Positions 27,761 through 36,897 of a stretch of DNA of 64,000 bases are shown here, in pieces. Below the pieces are notes generated by a model. It worked only from the letters and a program-made list of their open reading frames with translations. It had not been told where the DNA came from and ran no database searches. Each line of letters starts with the position of its first letter. The first letter of the stretch is position 1. The DNA comes from Saprospiraceae bacterium. GTDB lineage: Bacteria; Bacteroidota; Bacteroidia; Chitinophagales; Saprospiraceae. The position numbers and the translations under genes are program-made. The stretch lies in the NCBI GenBank assembly GCA_020627535.1, contig JAHDGU010000008.1, positions 1 through 64,000 of the forward strand. The letters run 5' to 3'.

Positions 27761-29361
27761 ATGCCTTAGACTATACGATCATTGCAGTATACTTGCTTGG
27801 ATTCCTGGGTATAGGATATCTCTTCAAAGAAAATAAAAGCTCGGAGGATTATTTTCTGGGTGGTCGCAATATGGGGTGGTTGCCTCTCAGTCTATCGACA
27901 ATGGCAACTCAGTTGTCTGCCATTAGTTTCATTTCGGCTCCTGCCTTTGTGGGCTTGAAAGAGGGAGGTGGTCTTCAGTGGTTGAGCTACGAGTTTGGTG
28001 TACCACTAGCGATGATATTTCTGATGGTGGCACTCATGCCTACACTGTATAAGTCGCGAGTAGTCAGCGTCTATGAATATCTCGAGCAGAGATTTGATGC
28101 CTCATCAAGACTACTGATCAGTATCGTTTTTCAGATCAGTAGATCCGTAGCGACAGGCGTGATGGTCTACACGATGGCTTTGATCCTACAAGCTACAGTT
28201 GGTGTCGATTTTTGGAAATCTGTCTTGCTGATTGGAGTGATTACTTTGATCTATTCGTTTCAAGGAGGTATGAAGGCTGTCATTTGGGGAGATGTGATCC
28301 AGATGATCATCTTATTCTTGGGTATAGCAATCTGTCTCATTTTTGGTTTGAATGCTCTCGGTGGAATCGATGCATTTCTAGCCAATGTCGACCAGGATAG
28401 GATCACGGCAGTGAACTTTTCAAAACTGGGATTTAGCAATGCCGATGGCAATGATGAGTTTGGTTTCTGGCCTATGGTCATCGGTGGTTTTTTCCTATAC
28501 GCGTCATACTATGGGACAGACCAGACACAGTCTCAGCGACTTTTATCAAGTGGCAGTTTGCCCACTCTCAAAAAACTCCTCTTGGCCAATGGCTTGTTTC
28601 GATTTCCCATCACATTGACCTATTGTATCATGGGTCTCGTGCTTGGGACTCTCTTCTTCCAAGATGCCTCCTACCAAGAGATGTTAGATCAAATCTATCA
28701 AGCCAATATCGAATCTATTGAGGGGAAGAGAGCTGATCTACTCGTTCCAGTTTTTCTTCTGAAGTATCTGCCAAATGGAATTATTGGGATTTTGATCGTT
28801 GCGATCTTATCCGCCGCCATGTCTTCATTGAGTTCGACTGTCAACTCGCTGTCTGCAGTGAGTATGGAGGATTTTGTCAAAAGATTTAAGCCGAGTCTGG
28901 CTGGTGATAAGTATGTCTGGACGTCTAGACTCCTCTCCTTGTTTTGGGGTGTGGTTTGTCTCTTCTTTGCATTCTTCGCGGGAAATATTCAAGGGACTGT
29001 TATTGAAGTCATCAATAAGATTTCGTCCGTGTTTACTGGACCAATACTAGCGGCATTTATTCTAGCCATATTGACCCGGAAGACACATGCATTGGGAGCG
29101 AATATTGGGATCATCACAGGTGTCTTGTTCAATATTTACTTGTGGCTGTTTGTGCCATCAGTATTTTGGTTTTGGTGGAATGCCATTGGCTGTTTTGTGA
29201 CGATGTCAGTCGCTCTACTTTGTAGCGCATTGATCAAACGAAGAACGGAGGGACAATTGCAGCATAGCTATGACTATGGGACCAAAGAGATTTTGATCTT
29301 AGCAGGATACTTTGTATTGATAGTACTTGTCAGTATGAGTATACCGAGTCTGCTTGGATAA
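27757..29361 (+). CDS. sodium:solute symporter (SSS family)
   Basis: A 534-residue inner-membrane transporter with about 13-14 transmembrane helices. It has SSS/SGLT features: YLLGFLGIGYLFKENKSSEDYFLGGRNMGWLPLSLSTMATQLSAISFISAPAFVG, YSFQGGMKAVIWGDVIQM, GTDQTQSQRLLSS and AILSAAMSSLSSTVNSLSAVSMEDF. These match sugar- and nucleoside-type symporters most closely. The GTG start at 27757 overlaps the stop of the hydrolase gene by four bases, so translation is likely coupled and the two proteins probably serve one pathway: uptake, then hydrolysis. Confidence 0.9.
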   Translation: MNALDYTIIAVYLLGFLGIGYLFKENKSSEDYFLGGRNMGWLPLSLSTMATQLSAISFISAPAFVGLKEGGGLQWLSYEFGVPLAMIFLMVALMPTLYKSRVVSVYEYLEQRFDASSRLLISIVFQISRSVATGVMVYTMALILQATVGVDFWKSVLLIGVITLIYSFQGGMKAVIWGDVIQMIILFLGIAICLIFGLNALGGIDAFLANVDQDRITAVNFSKLGFSNADGNDEFGFWPMVIGGFFLYASYYGTDQTQSQRLLSSGSLPTLKKLLLANGLFRFPITLTYCIMGLVLGTLFFQDASYQEMLDQIYQANIESIEGKRADLLVPVFLLKYLPNGIIGILIVAILSAAMSSLSSTVNSLSAVSMEDFVKRFKPSLAGDKYVWTSRLLSLFWGVVCLFFAFFAGNIQGTVIEVINKISSVFTGPILAAFILAILTRKTHALGANIGIITGVLFNIYLWLFVPSVFWFWWNAIGCFVTMSVALLCSALIKRRTEGQLQHSYDYGTKEILILAGYFVLIVLVSMSIPSLLG

Positions 29362-29452
29362 GGGGATCTTCTCCTACATTTTTTTCGTTGGTGTCTGGGA
29401 ACTTCATGGACTCATTTGTGTTTCTCTCGTAGAGTAAGCACGATATTGTTAT

Positions 29453-30016
29453 ATGACACTCTTGATCGATAATGAGGATTCCTTTACGTACAATATTGTA
29501 GAGTTGGCGAGGAAGATTGTGGCTGATGAGCTTGATGTGAGATCGGCCACTGTGCTTAGGGTAGACGAGCTAGATGGCTATGACAAGATTGTGATCTCAC
29601 CAGGCCCTGGAAAGCCTTCCGACTTTGCGATTCTCACAGATGTGATCCAGCATTGTGAGCAAAATCACAAACCATTACTAGGAATTTGTCTTGGTCATCA
29701 AGCAATCTGTGAGTACTTTGGCGCTGCACTCTATCGTATGGAGCAAGTAGTACATGGCCAGCAAAAGCAAGTGAGGACAATAGCATCCAAGCTCTTTAGT
29801 GATACTTCAGCTCACATTTCGGTAGGCTTGTATCACTCATGGGCGATTCAAGAAGACAGCTTGCCAAGTTGCTTGAGGTCCACAGCGATATCCACCGACG
29901 ATATTCTCATGGCTGTCGAACATCAAGAGCGACCAATTTACGGCATACAGTTTCATCCAGAGTCATTCTTGACACTAAATGGTGCCGATATTCTATCCAA
30001 GTTTTTATTGAATTAG
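29453..30016 (+). CDS. pabA: aminodeoxychorismate synthase glutamine amidotransferase component
   Basis: A 187-residue class I glutamine amidotransferase that supplies ammonia for 4-amino-4-deoxychorismate in folate synthesis. Motifs: LLIDNEDSFTYNIVEL, ISPGPGKPSD, the nucleophile in LGICLGHQAICEYFG (Cys about 78), VGLYHSW, and the catalytic His-Glu in GIQFHPESFL. Its downstream partner is the PabB-type synthase, six bases away, so PabA is preferred over TrpG; a separate TrpG lies beside trpE in this window. Confidence 0.88.
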   Translation: MTLLIDNEDSFTYNIVELARKIVADELDVRSATVLRVDELDGYDKIVISPGPGKPSDFAILTDVIQHCEQNHKPLLGICLGHQAICEYFGAALYRMEQVVHGQQKQVRTIASKLFSDTSAHISVGLYHSWAIQEDSLPSCLRSTAISTDDILMAVEHQERPIYGIQFHPESFLTLNGADILSKFLLN

Positions 30017-30022
30017 ATTCAG

Positions 30023-30979
30023 GTGGACTACAGATCATTTGAGCGAAAGCTCACATCACTCGCTCTGGATAGCAGGCCATTTATCTTTCTCATAGATTTT
30101 GAAAAAAAGAAGCCTATGGTGTGGACGCTTGAGGAGGCAGAGGCTGAGGGCATATGTATGGAAATTTCATATGCACCGGGTGAGGTTAAGGCAGGAATAG
30201 ATATAGCCTATCATGGCATGGATAGGGAACAGTTTGAGCTACGCGTGAATCGAGCCATAGAGCATCTGGAACAAGGTGATACTTATCTCATCAATCTGAC
30301 ATTTCCGAGCGTAGTGGAAACTCAGTATAGTCTAGAGGATATTTTTCGACATGCTTCCGCCAAATACAAATTTTACAGACCAGATGATTTTGTGATTTTT
30401 TCTCCAGAAACTTTCGTCAAAATTTCTGAGAATCGTATCCACACTTATCCTATGAAGGGGACTATCGATGCATCTGTCGAGAATGCGTCCGATATATTGA
30501 TGAATGATGAAAAAGAAATCTGGGAGCACAATACGATTGTCGATTTGCTGCGCAATGATCTATCGATGGTGTCCCAAAATGTGTGTGTCGAGAAGTATAG
30601 ATATCAAGATCGTATCCTCAGTAGAGGAGTCGAATTGCTACAGACGAGTTCAGAGATCGTTGGAGAATTGACGGACAACTGGAGATCTCAACTTGCTGAG
30701 CTCCTTTGGTCCTTGACACCAGCTGGCTCCATCAGCGGTGCGCCCAAAAAAAGAACATTAGAAATTATTGGGTCACTAGAGCTTGACGAGCGTGGCTACT
30801 ATACAGGGATCTGCGGTCGCTATGATGGTGAGACTCTGGACAGTGCGGTATGTATCAGATATATCGAGCAGAGAGATGGGAAATTGTGGTACAGGAGTGG
30901 CGGAGGAATCACAGCCAATAGTCAAGTAGATAGAGAATATGACGAAATGCTGAGCAAAATTTATGTTCCCACTTTTTGA
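30023..30979 (+). CDS. pabB: aminodeoxychorismate synthase component I
   Basis: A 318-residue chorismate-utilising enzyme that adds ammonia to chorismate to give 4-amino-4-deoxychorismate. It carries the chorismate-binding motifs: FELRVNRAIEHLEQGDTYLINLTFPS, YPMKGTID, EHNTIVDLLRNDLSMVS, LTPAGSISGAPKKRTLEII, and YYTGICGRYDGETLDSAVCIRYIE with FRSGGGI-like WYRSGGGIT. The PIKGT-type motif reads PMKGT, consistent with PabB. It is shorter than E. coli PabB because the N-terminal domain is reduced, as is common in Bacteroidota. GTG start; the 3' end overlaps pabC by 17 bases. Confidence 0.88.
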   Translation: MDYRSFERKLTSLALDSRPFIFLIDFEKKKPMVWTLEEAEAEGICMEISYAPGEVKAGIDIAYHGMDREQFELRVNRAIEHLEQGDTYLINLTFPSVVETQYSLEDIFRHASAKYKFYRPDDFVIFSPETFVKISENRIHTYPMKGTIDASVENASDILMNDEKEIWEHNTIVDLLRNDLSMVSQNVCVEKYRYQDRILSRGVELLQTSSEIVGELTDNWRSQLAELLWSLTPAGSISGAPKKRTLEIIGSLELDERGYYTGICGRYDGETLDSAVCIRYIEQRDGKLWYRSGGGITANSQVDREYDEMLSKIYVPTF

Positions 30980-31565
30980 GACCGTAAGACTAGTGGATGG
31001 AGTCGTTCAAAATGCCCAGCTGCATCAAGATAGATTTGCCAAGGCTTATTTTCAGCACTTCCATAGAACTGCAGCTTTTGATATATTCGATCAACTTAGC
31101 ATTCCTTCTGAAGCGCATGATGGTACATGGAAGATGAAGATTCAGTATGATCTCAACGAAAGGCGATTTGAATTTTCTCCATATCAACGGAGTGTTATTT
31201 CAAGCCTTAGGCTCGTAGAGGCTCCCTTGAGTATAGACTACTCATTGAAGTATGCAGATCGATCGTTTTTGGATGAATTACTGACACGCAAGAAGGATGC
31301 CGATGATATACTGATTGTAAGGAATGGAAGACTTACGGACAGCAGCTACACCAATGTGTTACTCTCGCAGCAGGGCATATGGTATACACCTGTGGATCCG
31401 CTACTGCGAGGGACGATGCGTCAGTCTCTGTTAGATCGTGGACTGGTGTCTAGTCGTGAGATTTTTGTAGATGATCTAGAAATGTATGACGAGTATATCC
31501 TTGTCAATGCCATGAGGCCGATGGATGAACGAGACGCTCATAGCGTGACCAATATCTGCTGGTAA
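30963..31565 (+). CDS. pabC: aminodeoxychorismate lyase (class IV aminotransferase fold)
   Basis: A 200-residue PLP-dependent protein that in this context should convert aminodeoxychorismate to 4-aminobenzoate. It starts FPLFETVRLVDG, has the KM-K-I-QYDLNERRFEF region with a candidate Lys for PLP (the YSLKYADRSFLDELL segment), and the class IV signature ILIVRNGRLTDSSYTNVLL with later GTMRQSLLDRG. It is shorter than E. coli PabC (about 270), typical of the compact Bacteroidota type. Overlaps pabB by 17 bases, completing a pabA-pabB-pabC operon. Confidence 0.82.
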   Translation: MFPLFETVRLVDGVVQNAQLHQDRFAKAYFQHFHRTAAFDIFDQLSIPSEAHDGTWKMKIQYDLNERRFEFSPYQRSVISSLRLVEAPLSIDYSLKYADRSFLDELLTRKKDADDILIVRNGRLTDSSYTNVLLSQQGIWYTPVDPLLRGTMRQSLLDRGLVSSREIFVDDLEMYDEYILVNAMRPMDERDAHSVTNICW

Positions 31566-31569
31566 GCGC

Positions 31570-32580
31570 CTAGATTGTAAGCGCCAATTCACGAGTTTTA
31601 TGCATAGCGTCGATAAGTCTGCCACTCTGCTGATAGTTGAGTGTTTGTTGCCCATCAGAAAATGCTTTTTCAGGTTCATGGTGCACTTCCATGATGACGC
31701 CATCAGCTCCAGCCATCACACCTGCAAGTGCGAGTCGAGAGACATGATCTCTCAGCCCAATACCATGCGAAGGATCAACGACGACAGGAAGGTGTGATTT
31801 TTCTTTGAGCAGGATGACCGCATTGATATCCATTGTATTTCGATAAGCTTTTTCGTACGTTCGGATACCTCGTTCGCAGAGTATGATTTTCTCATTTCCA
31901 TTGGAGAAAATATACTCTGCCGCTTGTAGTAGCTCGTCAATGGTCCCGCTCATTCCTCTTTTCAGTAGGATGGGCTTATCGATTTCTCCCAGTGCATCTA
32001 GCAGATTGAAATTTTGGCTATTGCGCGCACCGACCTGAAAGATGTCGACATAGGGCAACATGCTCTCAATCTGTGAGACTTGCATGACTTCAGTGACGAT
32101 CTTGATACCAGCTTCTTGTGTCTGTTCGTGCCACATTTTAAGCCCATCGATGCCCAGTCCACGAAAGCTGTAGGGGCTACTTCTCGGCTTGTACACACCG
32201 CCACGCATGATCTTGATATTATTCTCCAAAAGATGCTGGATGGTGCTCCTGACTTGAGCTTCACCCTCGATACTACATGGTCCAGCCATGATTTGGAAAT
32301 CACCATTTCCTACGGCTAGGTCTTCTGATATCGGTACAGCGGTTTTGCCTACTTTCCACTTTGAGCTGACAAGTTTATAGGCGTCACTCACTCTGTGGAT
32401 ATCTTTGATTCCCGCCAAGCTTCCTATACGCCGAATGTCAAAATCTTTCTTTCCAATACAGACAAGATACTTTCCGTACTGGGTTGAGATTTCATTGTGC
32501 TTGTAACCTACGCCGTCGATTTTGTCGAGGATTTCTTGATAGCTATGTTCTTCGATATTTTCTTGCAGCTGAATGATCAT
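31570..32580 (-). CDS. aroF: 3-deoxy-7-phosphoheptulonate (DAHP) synthase
   Basis: A 336-residue enzyme of the type I-beta class that condenses PEP and erythrose 4-phosphate in the first step of the shikimate pathway. An N-terminal ferredoxin-like regulatory domain (about 1-75; IIQLQENIEEHSYQEILDKIDGVGYKHNEIS) precedes the barrel, with MAGPCSIEGEAQV, RGGVYKPRSSPYSFRGLG, VGARNSQNF, KRGMSGTIDELL and VDPSHGIGLRDHV. It is the last gene of the trp operon (four-base overlap with trpA), so supply of precursor is tied to tryptophan demand. Confidence 0.93.
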   Translation of the reverse strand: MIIQLQENIEEHSYQEILDKIDGVGYKHNEISTQYGKYLVCIGKKDFDIRRIGSLAGIKDIHRVSDAYKLVSSKWKVGKTAVPISEDLAVGNGDFQIMAGPCSIEGEAQVRSTIQHLLENNIKIMRGGVYKPRSSPYSFRGLGIDGLKMWHEQTQEAGIKIVTEVMQVSQIESMLPYVDIFQVGARNSQNFNLLDALGEIDKPILLKRGMSGTIDELLQAAEYIFSNGNEKIILCERGIRTYEKAYRNTMDINAVILLKEKSHLPVVVDPSHGIGLRDHVSRLALAGVMAGADGVIMEVHHEPEKAFSDGQQTLNYQQSGRLIDAMHKTRELALTI

Positions 32581-33350
32581 GGTCTGATGCTTGTGATAAA
32601 TTCTTCAATATTTGAGGATAGTTCTTTATCGCCTGTCAATGCTCTGATAAATGCTGATCCAATGATGGCTCCATTGGCATACTCACAGGCATTTTCATAG
32701 CTTGCCTGGTCGTGGATCCCAAAGCCGATTAGTTTATTTGTATCAGGCAGGAGCGATTGGATCTTTTCAAAATATGAGATCTGATCTTCTCCCAGATTTC
32801 CACTTTTTCCGGTGATGGATGAACTGCTGACTACGTATAGAAATCCTGTACTCAATTGTGCGGCAGTTTGACATCGAGCATCCGATGTTTCTGGGGTCAC
32901 CAAAAATGACATACTGAGATCACGTTCTTCAAACAGTGCTTGAAATTGATTGCTGTAGATTTCCATCGGTAGGTCAGGCAAGATGAGACCATCTACGCCG
33001 ACCTTGACGCAGCTGTCGAGAAATCTTTCTAGTCCATATTGGACGAGTTGATTGAAATATCCCATAAGTACGACAGGTACCTGAGTGTTTTCTCGCAAAG
33101 TGCTCAATTGCTGAAATAGCACATCCAGGTTCATACCATTCTCCAATGCGATCTGACTGCTATCTTGGATGGTCTTGCCATCAGCCATCGGATCCGAATA
33201 TGGCATCCCAAGTTCGATGATATCAACGCCAAGGCGATCTAGCTCTGTGATGATAGACATGGTGTCCTCTAGCTTGGGATAGCCAGCAGGAGCATAGATA
33301 TTGAGGATATCTCCTTGCTTCGTATCAAATAATTTTTGAAGTCGATTCAT
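32577..33350 (-). CDS. trpA: tryptophan synthase alpha chain
   Basis: A 257-residue TIM barrel that cleaves indole-3-glycerol phosphate and channels indole to TrpB. Motifs: YAPAGYPKLEDTMSII, DIIELGMPYSDPMADGKTIQDSSQIALENGM with the catalytic Glu (ELG) and Asp (PYSDP), VVLMGYFN, DGLILPDLPME, FLVTPETSD, FLYVVSSSSITGKSG and IGFGIHD. Start and stop each overlap a neighbour by four bases. Confidence 0.95.
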   Translation of the reverse strand: MNRLQKLFDTKQGDILNIYAPAGYPKLEDTMSIITELDRLGVDIIELGMPYSDPMADGKTIQDSSQIALENGMNLDVLFQQLSTLRENTQVPVVLMGYFNQLVQYGLERFLDSCVKVGVDGLILPDLPMEIYSNQFQALFEERDLSMSFLVTPETSDARCQTAAQLSTGFLYVVSSSSITGKSGNLGEDQISYFEKIQSLLPDTNKLIGFGIHDQASYENACEYANGAIIGSAFIRALTGDKELSSNIEEFITSIRP

Positions 33351-34531
33351 GATGCGAGATCTGCTTTGATATAGGTCGGAAGATCTTTATCTCCTCTCCC
33401 GGATAAATTGATGACGACGACATCCTCAGGTAGAAATTTTTTACGCTCGAGTACAGCAAATGCATGAGCGGTTTCGAGAGCAGGAATGATACCCTCGGTC
33501 CTCGCCAGTGAAAATGCCGCATCCATTGCTTGCTGATCAGTGATTGCTTCTACAGTGGCCCTGGCACTATGGATAAGATTAGCCAGCATGGGTCCAATAC
33601 CGGGATAGTCAAGACCGGCTGATATGGAGTACGGCTCGATGATTTGTCCATATTTATCCTGCATGAGCAGTGTATTGGCACCATGAATGATGCCAGGTTT
33701 GCCGAGAATACTCGTAGCCGCGCTGTGACCAGTCTCTACACCTAGACCGGCTGCCTCTGCAAAGACAAATTTGACATCCGACTGGTCGAGGTAGTGATAG
33801 ATAGCACCGGCAGCGTTACTGCCTCCACCTACGCATGCGATGATGTAATCGGGATTTTCTCGACCGATTTTTTCCTTCAACTGAATTCTTATTTCTTCGC
33901 TGATCACTGACTGAAATCGTGCGACCATGTCGGGGTATGGATGCGGTCCCACAACCGAGCCAATGATATAGTGTGTCTCCACTGGATTGTCAATCCAATC
34001 TCTGATAGCCTCATTGGTTGCGTCCTTGAGCGTTTTGCTTCCACTCTCCGCGGGTCTTACTTCAGCACCGAGCATCCGCATTCGACTCACGTTGGCAGCT
34101 TGACGCACTATGTCTACACTGCCCATGTATACGATGCACTCCATGTCCATGAGCGCACAGACGGTCGCCGTAGCTACTCCATGCTGACCTGCTCCTGTCT
34201 CAGCGATGATCCGTGTCTTGCCGAGTTCACGTGCGAGTAGGATTTGACCTATGGTATTGTTGATTTTATGGGCTCCGGTGTGATTGAGATCTTCACGTTT
34301 GAGATAGATTTGGCATTCATATTTTTCTGAGAGCCTTTCGGCAAAATACAATGGACTTGGACGACCTACATAGTCCTTCAGTAGCGCGTGAAACTTTTGC
34401 TTGAAGCTAGCTTTTGATGTAATCTCTAGATAGGAGTCTTTGAGTCGAGCAATATTCGAGTAAAGCATCTCTGGGATATAAGCACCACCAAATTGACCGT
34501 AGAATCCTTTTTGATTAATGTTATAAGTCAT
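33347..34531 (-). CDS. trpB: tryptophan synthase beta chain
   Basis: A 394-residue PLP enzyme that joins indole and serine. Motifs: FYGQFGGAYIPEML, RPSPLYFAERL, KREDLNHTGAHKINNTIGQILLA with the PLP lysine in HKINN, ETGAGQHGVATAT, GSKTLKDATNEAIRDWI, CVGGGSNAAGAIYHY and NLSGRGDKDLPTY. Length fits the family. The 5' end overlaps trpF by 11 bases and the 3' end overlaps trpA by four. Confidence 0.96.
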   Translation of the reverse strand: MTYNINQKGFYGQFGGAYIPEMLYSNIARLKDSYLEITSKASFKQKFHALLKDYVGRPSPLYFAERLSEKYECQIYLKREDLNHTGAHKINNTIGQILLARELGKTRIIAETGAGQHGVATATVCALMDMECIVYMGSVDIVRQAANVSRMRMLGAEVRPAESGSKTLKDATNEAIRDWIDNPVETHYIIGSVVGPHPYPDMVARFQSVISEEIRIQLKEKIGRENPDYIIACVGGGSNAAGAIYHYLDQSDVKFVFAEAAGLGVETGHSAATSILGKPGIIHGANTLLMQDKYGQIIEPYSISAGLDYPGIGPMLANLIHSARATVEAITDQQAMDAAFSLARTEGIIPALETAHAFAVLERKKFLPEDVVVINLSGRGDKDLPTYIKADLAS

Positions 34532-35129
34532 AGTCTCTGATTTCAGTGATAAAGGGATGTAGTGTGCCGGGATCTTTCTGACAAGGAGTGGTTTCGAAGC
34601 GACTATTAAGATCTATGCCTGCTAAAAAGGGATGAGGAATTTGAGCGATTTTGCTGGCGTCATCTGGTCCAATACCACCTGCCAAGAGAAAAGGAATATC
34701 TCCATCATACGCATGCAAGATCTTCCAGTCAAACTTAGCACCGCTGCCACCTAGTTCCTTCGTTTTGTAATCGAATAAATAGAAATCTATTCCATGGTAG
34801 TCAAGTCCAACAACGTCCTCCTCTGCAGCCACGGGAATGACCTTGATGATTCCTCCTAGAGAAGAGAGCTTGTTGATATAGGATTGGTCTTCTTGTCCAT
34901 GCAATTGGATAAAATCAAGCTCAAATTCTGCTGCAAGATTTTTCACGGTGCTGATCTCCTCATTGACGAATATACCAACGTGCTCTTTTTTCTTATCGCC
35001 GTGAAAGGAAGTCTTACCCACATACCTTTTGGAATCTGGGTAAAAGTTGAATCCTAGCCAATCCAAATCGAGTGAACACAATAGCTCATATTGGGACGCA
35101 CTAGTCACGCCACATACTTTAATGATCAT
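34521..35129 (-). CDS. trpF: phosphoribosylanthranilate isomerase
   Basis: A 202-residue TIM barrel catalysing the Amadori rearrangement of phosphoribosylanthranilate. Motifs: IKVCGVTSASQYELL with the catalytic Cys, LGFNFYPDSKRYVG, KKEHVGIFVNE, DFIQLHGQEDQSYI, FLFDYKTKELGGSGAKFDW with the catalytic Asp, FLLAGGIGPDDA and AGIDLNSRFE. It is slightly atypical because the usual GVVFA/LGF segment and ending are short, but all active-site elements are there. Confidence 0.93.
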   Translation of the reverse strand: MIIKVCGVTSASQYELLCSLDLDWLGFNFYPDSKRYVGKTSFHGDKKKEHVGIFVNEEISTVKNLAAEFELDFIQLHGQEDQSYINKLSSLGGIIKVIPVAAEEDVVGLDYHGIDFYLFDYKTKELGGSGAKFDWKILHAYDGDIPFLLAGGIGPDDASKIAQIPHPFLAGIDLNSRFETTPCQKDPGTLHPFITEIRDYDL

Positions 35130-35905
35130 AACTGGTCAATAAATTTTTTGCAAGCCAATGCTGGATTAGCGTCTTTCATAAAATATTCACCAATCAAAAA
35201 TCCTTGATAGCCAGCTGAGCGAAGAGTCCTAATGGCATCCACACTACTGATTCCACTCTCGCTGATTTTGACTGCGGAACTTGGTAAATGTTGGAAGCAT
35301 TCAAGGCTATTTTCTATCGATACCTCAAAGCTGCGGAGATCACGATTGTTAACTCCGATGAGATCAGGCGTGAAGCTTAGCTTTTCGAGTTCACGCGCTT
35401 CGTGTATTTCTACAAGTACCTCTAGATTGAGTGAATGAGCGAGCTGAAAATATTCTGTAAGTTGCTCGGGTGTCAATATGGCCGCGATCAGTAGGATAGC
35501 ATCTGCACCTATGCTCTTGGCTTCATGAATTTGATACGGATCTACTACAAAGTCCTTTCGTAGGATGGGGCAGTAGTTATACCTTCTAGCAGTCCTGAGA
35601 TCCTCATTGCTTCCACCAAAGAAGGTCTCATCTGTAAGCACGGATAGAGCACTTGCTCCCCCTTGCATGTAGCCGATGGATACAGGCTCGACTTGCGCAT
35701 GGAGGTTGATTTGATCCTTGGATGGAGATTTTCTCTTAAATTCTGCAATGATGCCTTTTTTGTCTGGCCTCAAGAGGTATTCACTCATCGACACTGTCGG
35801 TGCAGCATAGTGTATACTGTCCTGGATCAAGGCGAGGGGGTACTTTGCTGATCGCGCCTCAGTCTCTTTGATTTTATGTGCCTTTATTTTTTCAAGAATA
35901 TTCAT
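35126..35905 (-). CDS. trpC: indole-3-glycerol-phosphate synthase
   Basis: A 259-residue TIM barrel that closes the indole ring. Motifs: IIAEFKRKSPSKDQINL with the catalytic lysines, GGASALSVLTDETFFGGS, CPILRKDFVVDPYQIHEAKSIGADAILLIAAIL, LVEIHEARELEKL, IGVNNRDLRSFEVSIENS, KISESGISSVDAI and FLIGEYFMK. Overlaps trpD and trpF by four bases each. Confidence 0.95.
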   Translation of the reverse strand: MNILEKIKAHKIKETEARSAKYPLALIQDSIHYAAPTVSMSEYLLRPDKKGIIAEFKRKSPSKDQINLHAQVEPVSIGYMQGGASALSVLTDETFFGGSNEDLRTARRYNYCPILRKDFVVDPYQIHEAKSIGADAILLIAAILTPEQLTEYFQLAHSLNLEVLVEIHEARELEKLSFTPDLIGVNNRDLRSFEVSIENSLECFQHLPSSAVKISESGISSVDAIRTLRSAGYQGFLIGEYFMKDANPALACKKFIDQL

Positions 35906-36897
35906 GAGTTGATCAGTTTTTTAAATACGTCAAAGGCTGCACCGCTTTCGATGCTTTCTATTGCCATTTGATGGCAGTCTTCTAGAGATATTTCTGGATG
36001 ATATAGCTGTAGAGCGAGAGCTGCATTAGAGCACACGACGTTTTTTCGCGAAAGCGTGTCCTCATTTTTGAGTACCCCAACAAATATTTCGGCCGCATCA
36101 GCGACTGTCTCTCCACCATAGATATCCGTCTCTTGTAAACTTTCTACACCAAAGTCAAAAGCTGATAGTAGTCTTTCCTTACCATTTTGAGAGATCTTGG
36201 CATCGCTGGTCAGAGAGATCTCGTCATAGCCGCCAAGGCAGTGCACGATACACTCTTTGACATCGCGGGTCGCTAAGAGATACTGATAGAGACGCGCTAC
36301 CTTGAGATTAAATACACCCACGAGCTGATAGCCTGGTTGAGCAGGGTTGACCAGTGGGCCTAGCATGTTGAAGAAAGTTTTGACGCCAAGATCACGCCTT
36401 ATCGGACCTACAGACTTGAGTGCTGGATGGAATAGAGGAGCATGCAAGAATGTGATGTTGCAGGTATTGAGCTGTTTCTTGAGTCGATCCTCTTCATTGG
36501 AAAATTTATGGCCGAGATGCTCAAGCACATTACTACTTCCACAGACGCTGCTCACGCCGTAGTTGCCATGTTTGATGACTTTCTTACCGGCGCCAGCTAA
36601 AACAAATGCTGAGAGTGTGGAAATATTGAATGTATTTTTTCCATCTCCTCCTGTACCACATACATCAATGGCTTCAGCAGCCTCGAGGGAGATGGGGACA
36701 CAAAGCTCTAGTAAAGCCTCCTGAAATCCGCTGAGCTCCTCTACCGAGATACTTCGCATAAGATAGACACTGATAAAGGCAGCAATCTGAGATGCATTAT
36801 ATCGCTCTTCTGAGATGCCGATGAGGATAGATCGAGCTTCCGATCGATCGAGTCTCTCATGAGCATGTAGCTTGCTGAGTATTTCTTTCATCTTCAT
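35902..36897 (-). CDS. trpD: anthranilate phosphoribosyltransferase
   Basis: A 331-residue enzyme that transfers phosphoribosyl from PRPP to anthranilate. Motifs: DVCGTGGDGKNTFNISTLSAFVLAGAGKKVIKHGNYGVSSVCGSSNVLEHLG, the IGVRTFFN-like LGVKTFFNMLGPLVNPA, and VGVFNLKVARLYQYLL. The PRPP-binding GTGGDG and the anthranilate-site residues are intact. ATG at 36897 overlaps the trpG stop as ATGA, which supports that start over a second ATG two codons later. Confidence 0.95.
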   Translation of the reverse strand: MKMKEILSKLHAHERLDRSEARSILIGISEERYNASQIAAFISVYLMRSISVEELSGFQEALLELCVPISLEAAEAIDVCGTGGDGKNTFNISTLSAFVLAGAGKKVIKHGNYGVSSVCGSSNVLEHLGHKFSNEEDRLKKQLNTCNITFLHAPLFHPALKSVGPIRRDLGVKTFFNMLGPLVNPAQPGYQLVGVFNLKVARLYQYLLATRDVKECIVHCLGGYDEISLTSDAKISQNGKERLLSAFDFGVESLQETDIYGGETVADAAEIFVGVLKNEDTLSRKNVVCSNAALALQLYHPEISLEDCHQMAIESIESGAAFDVFKKLINS

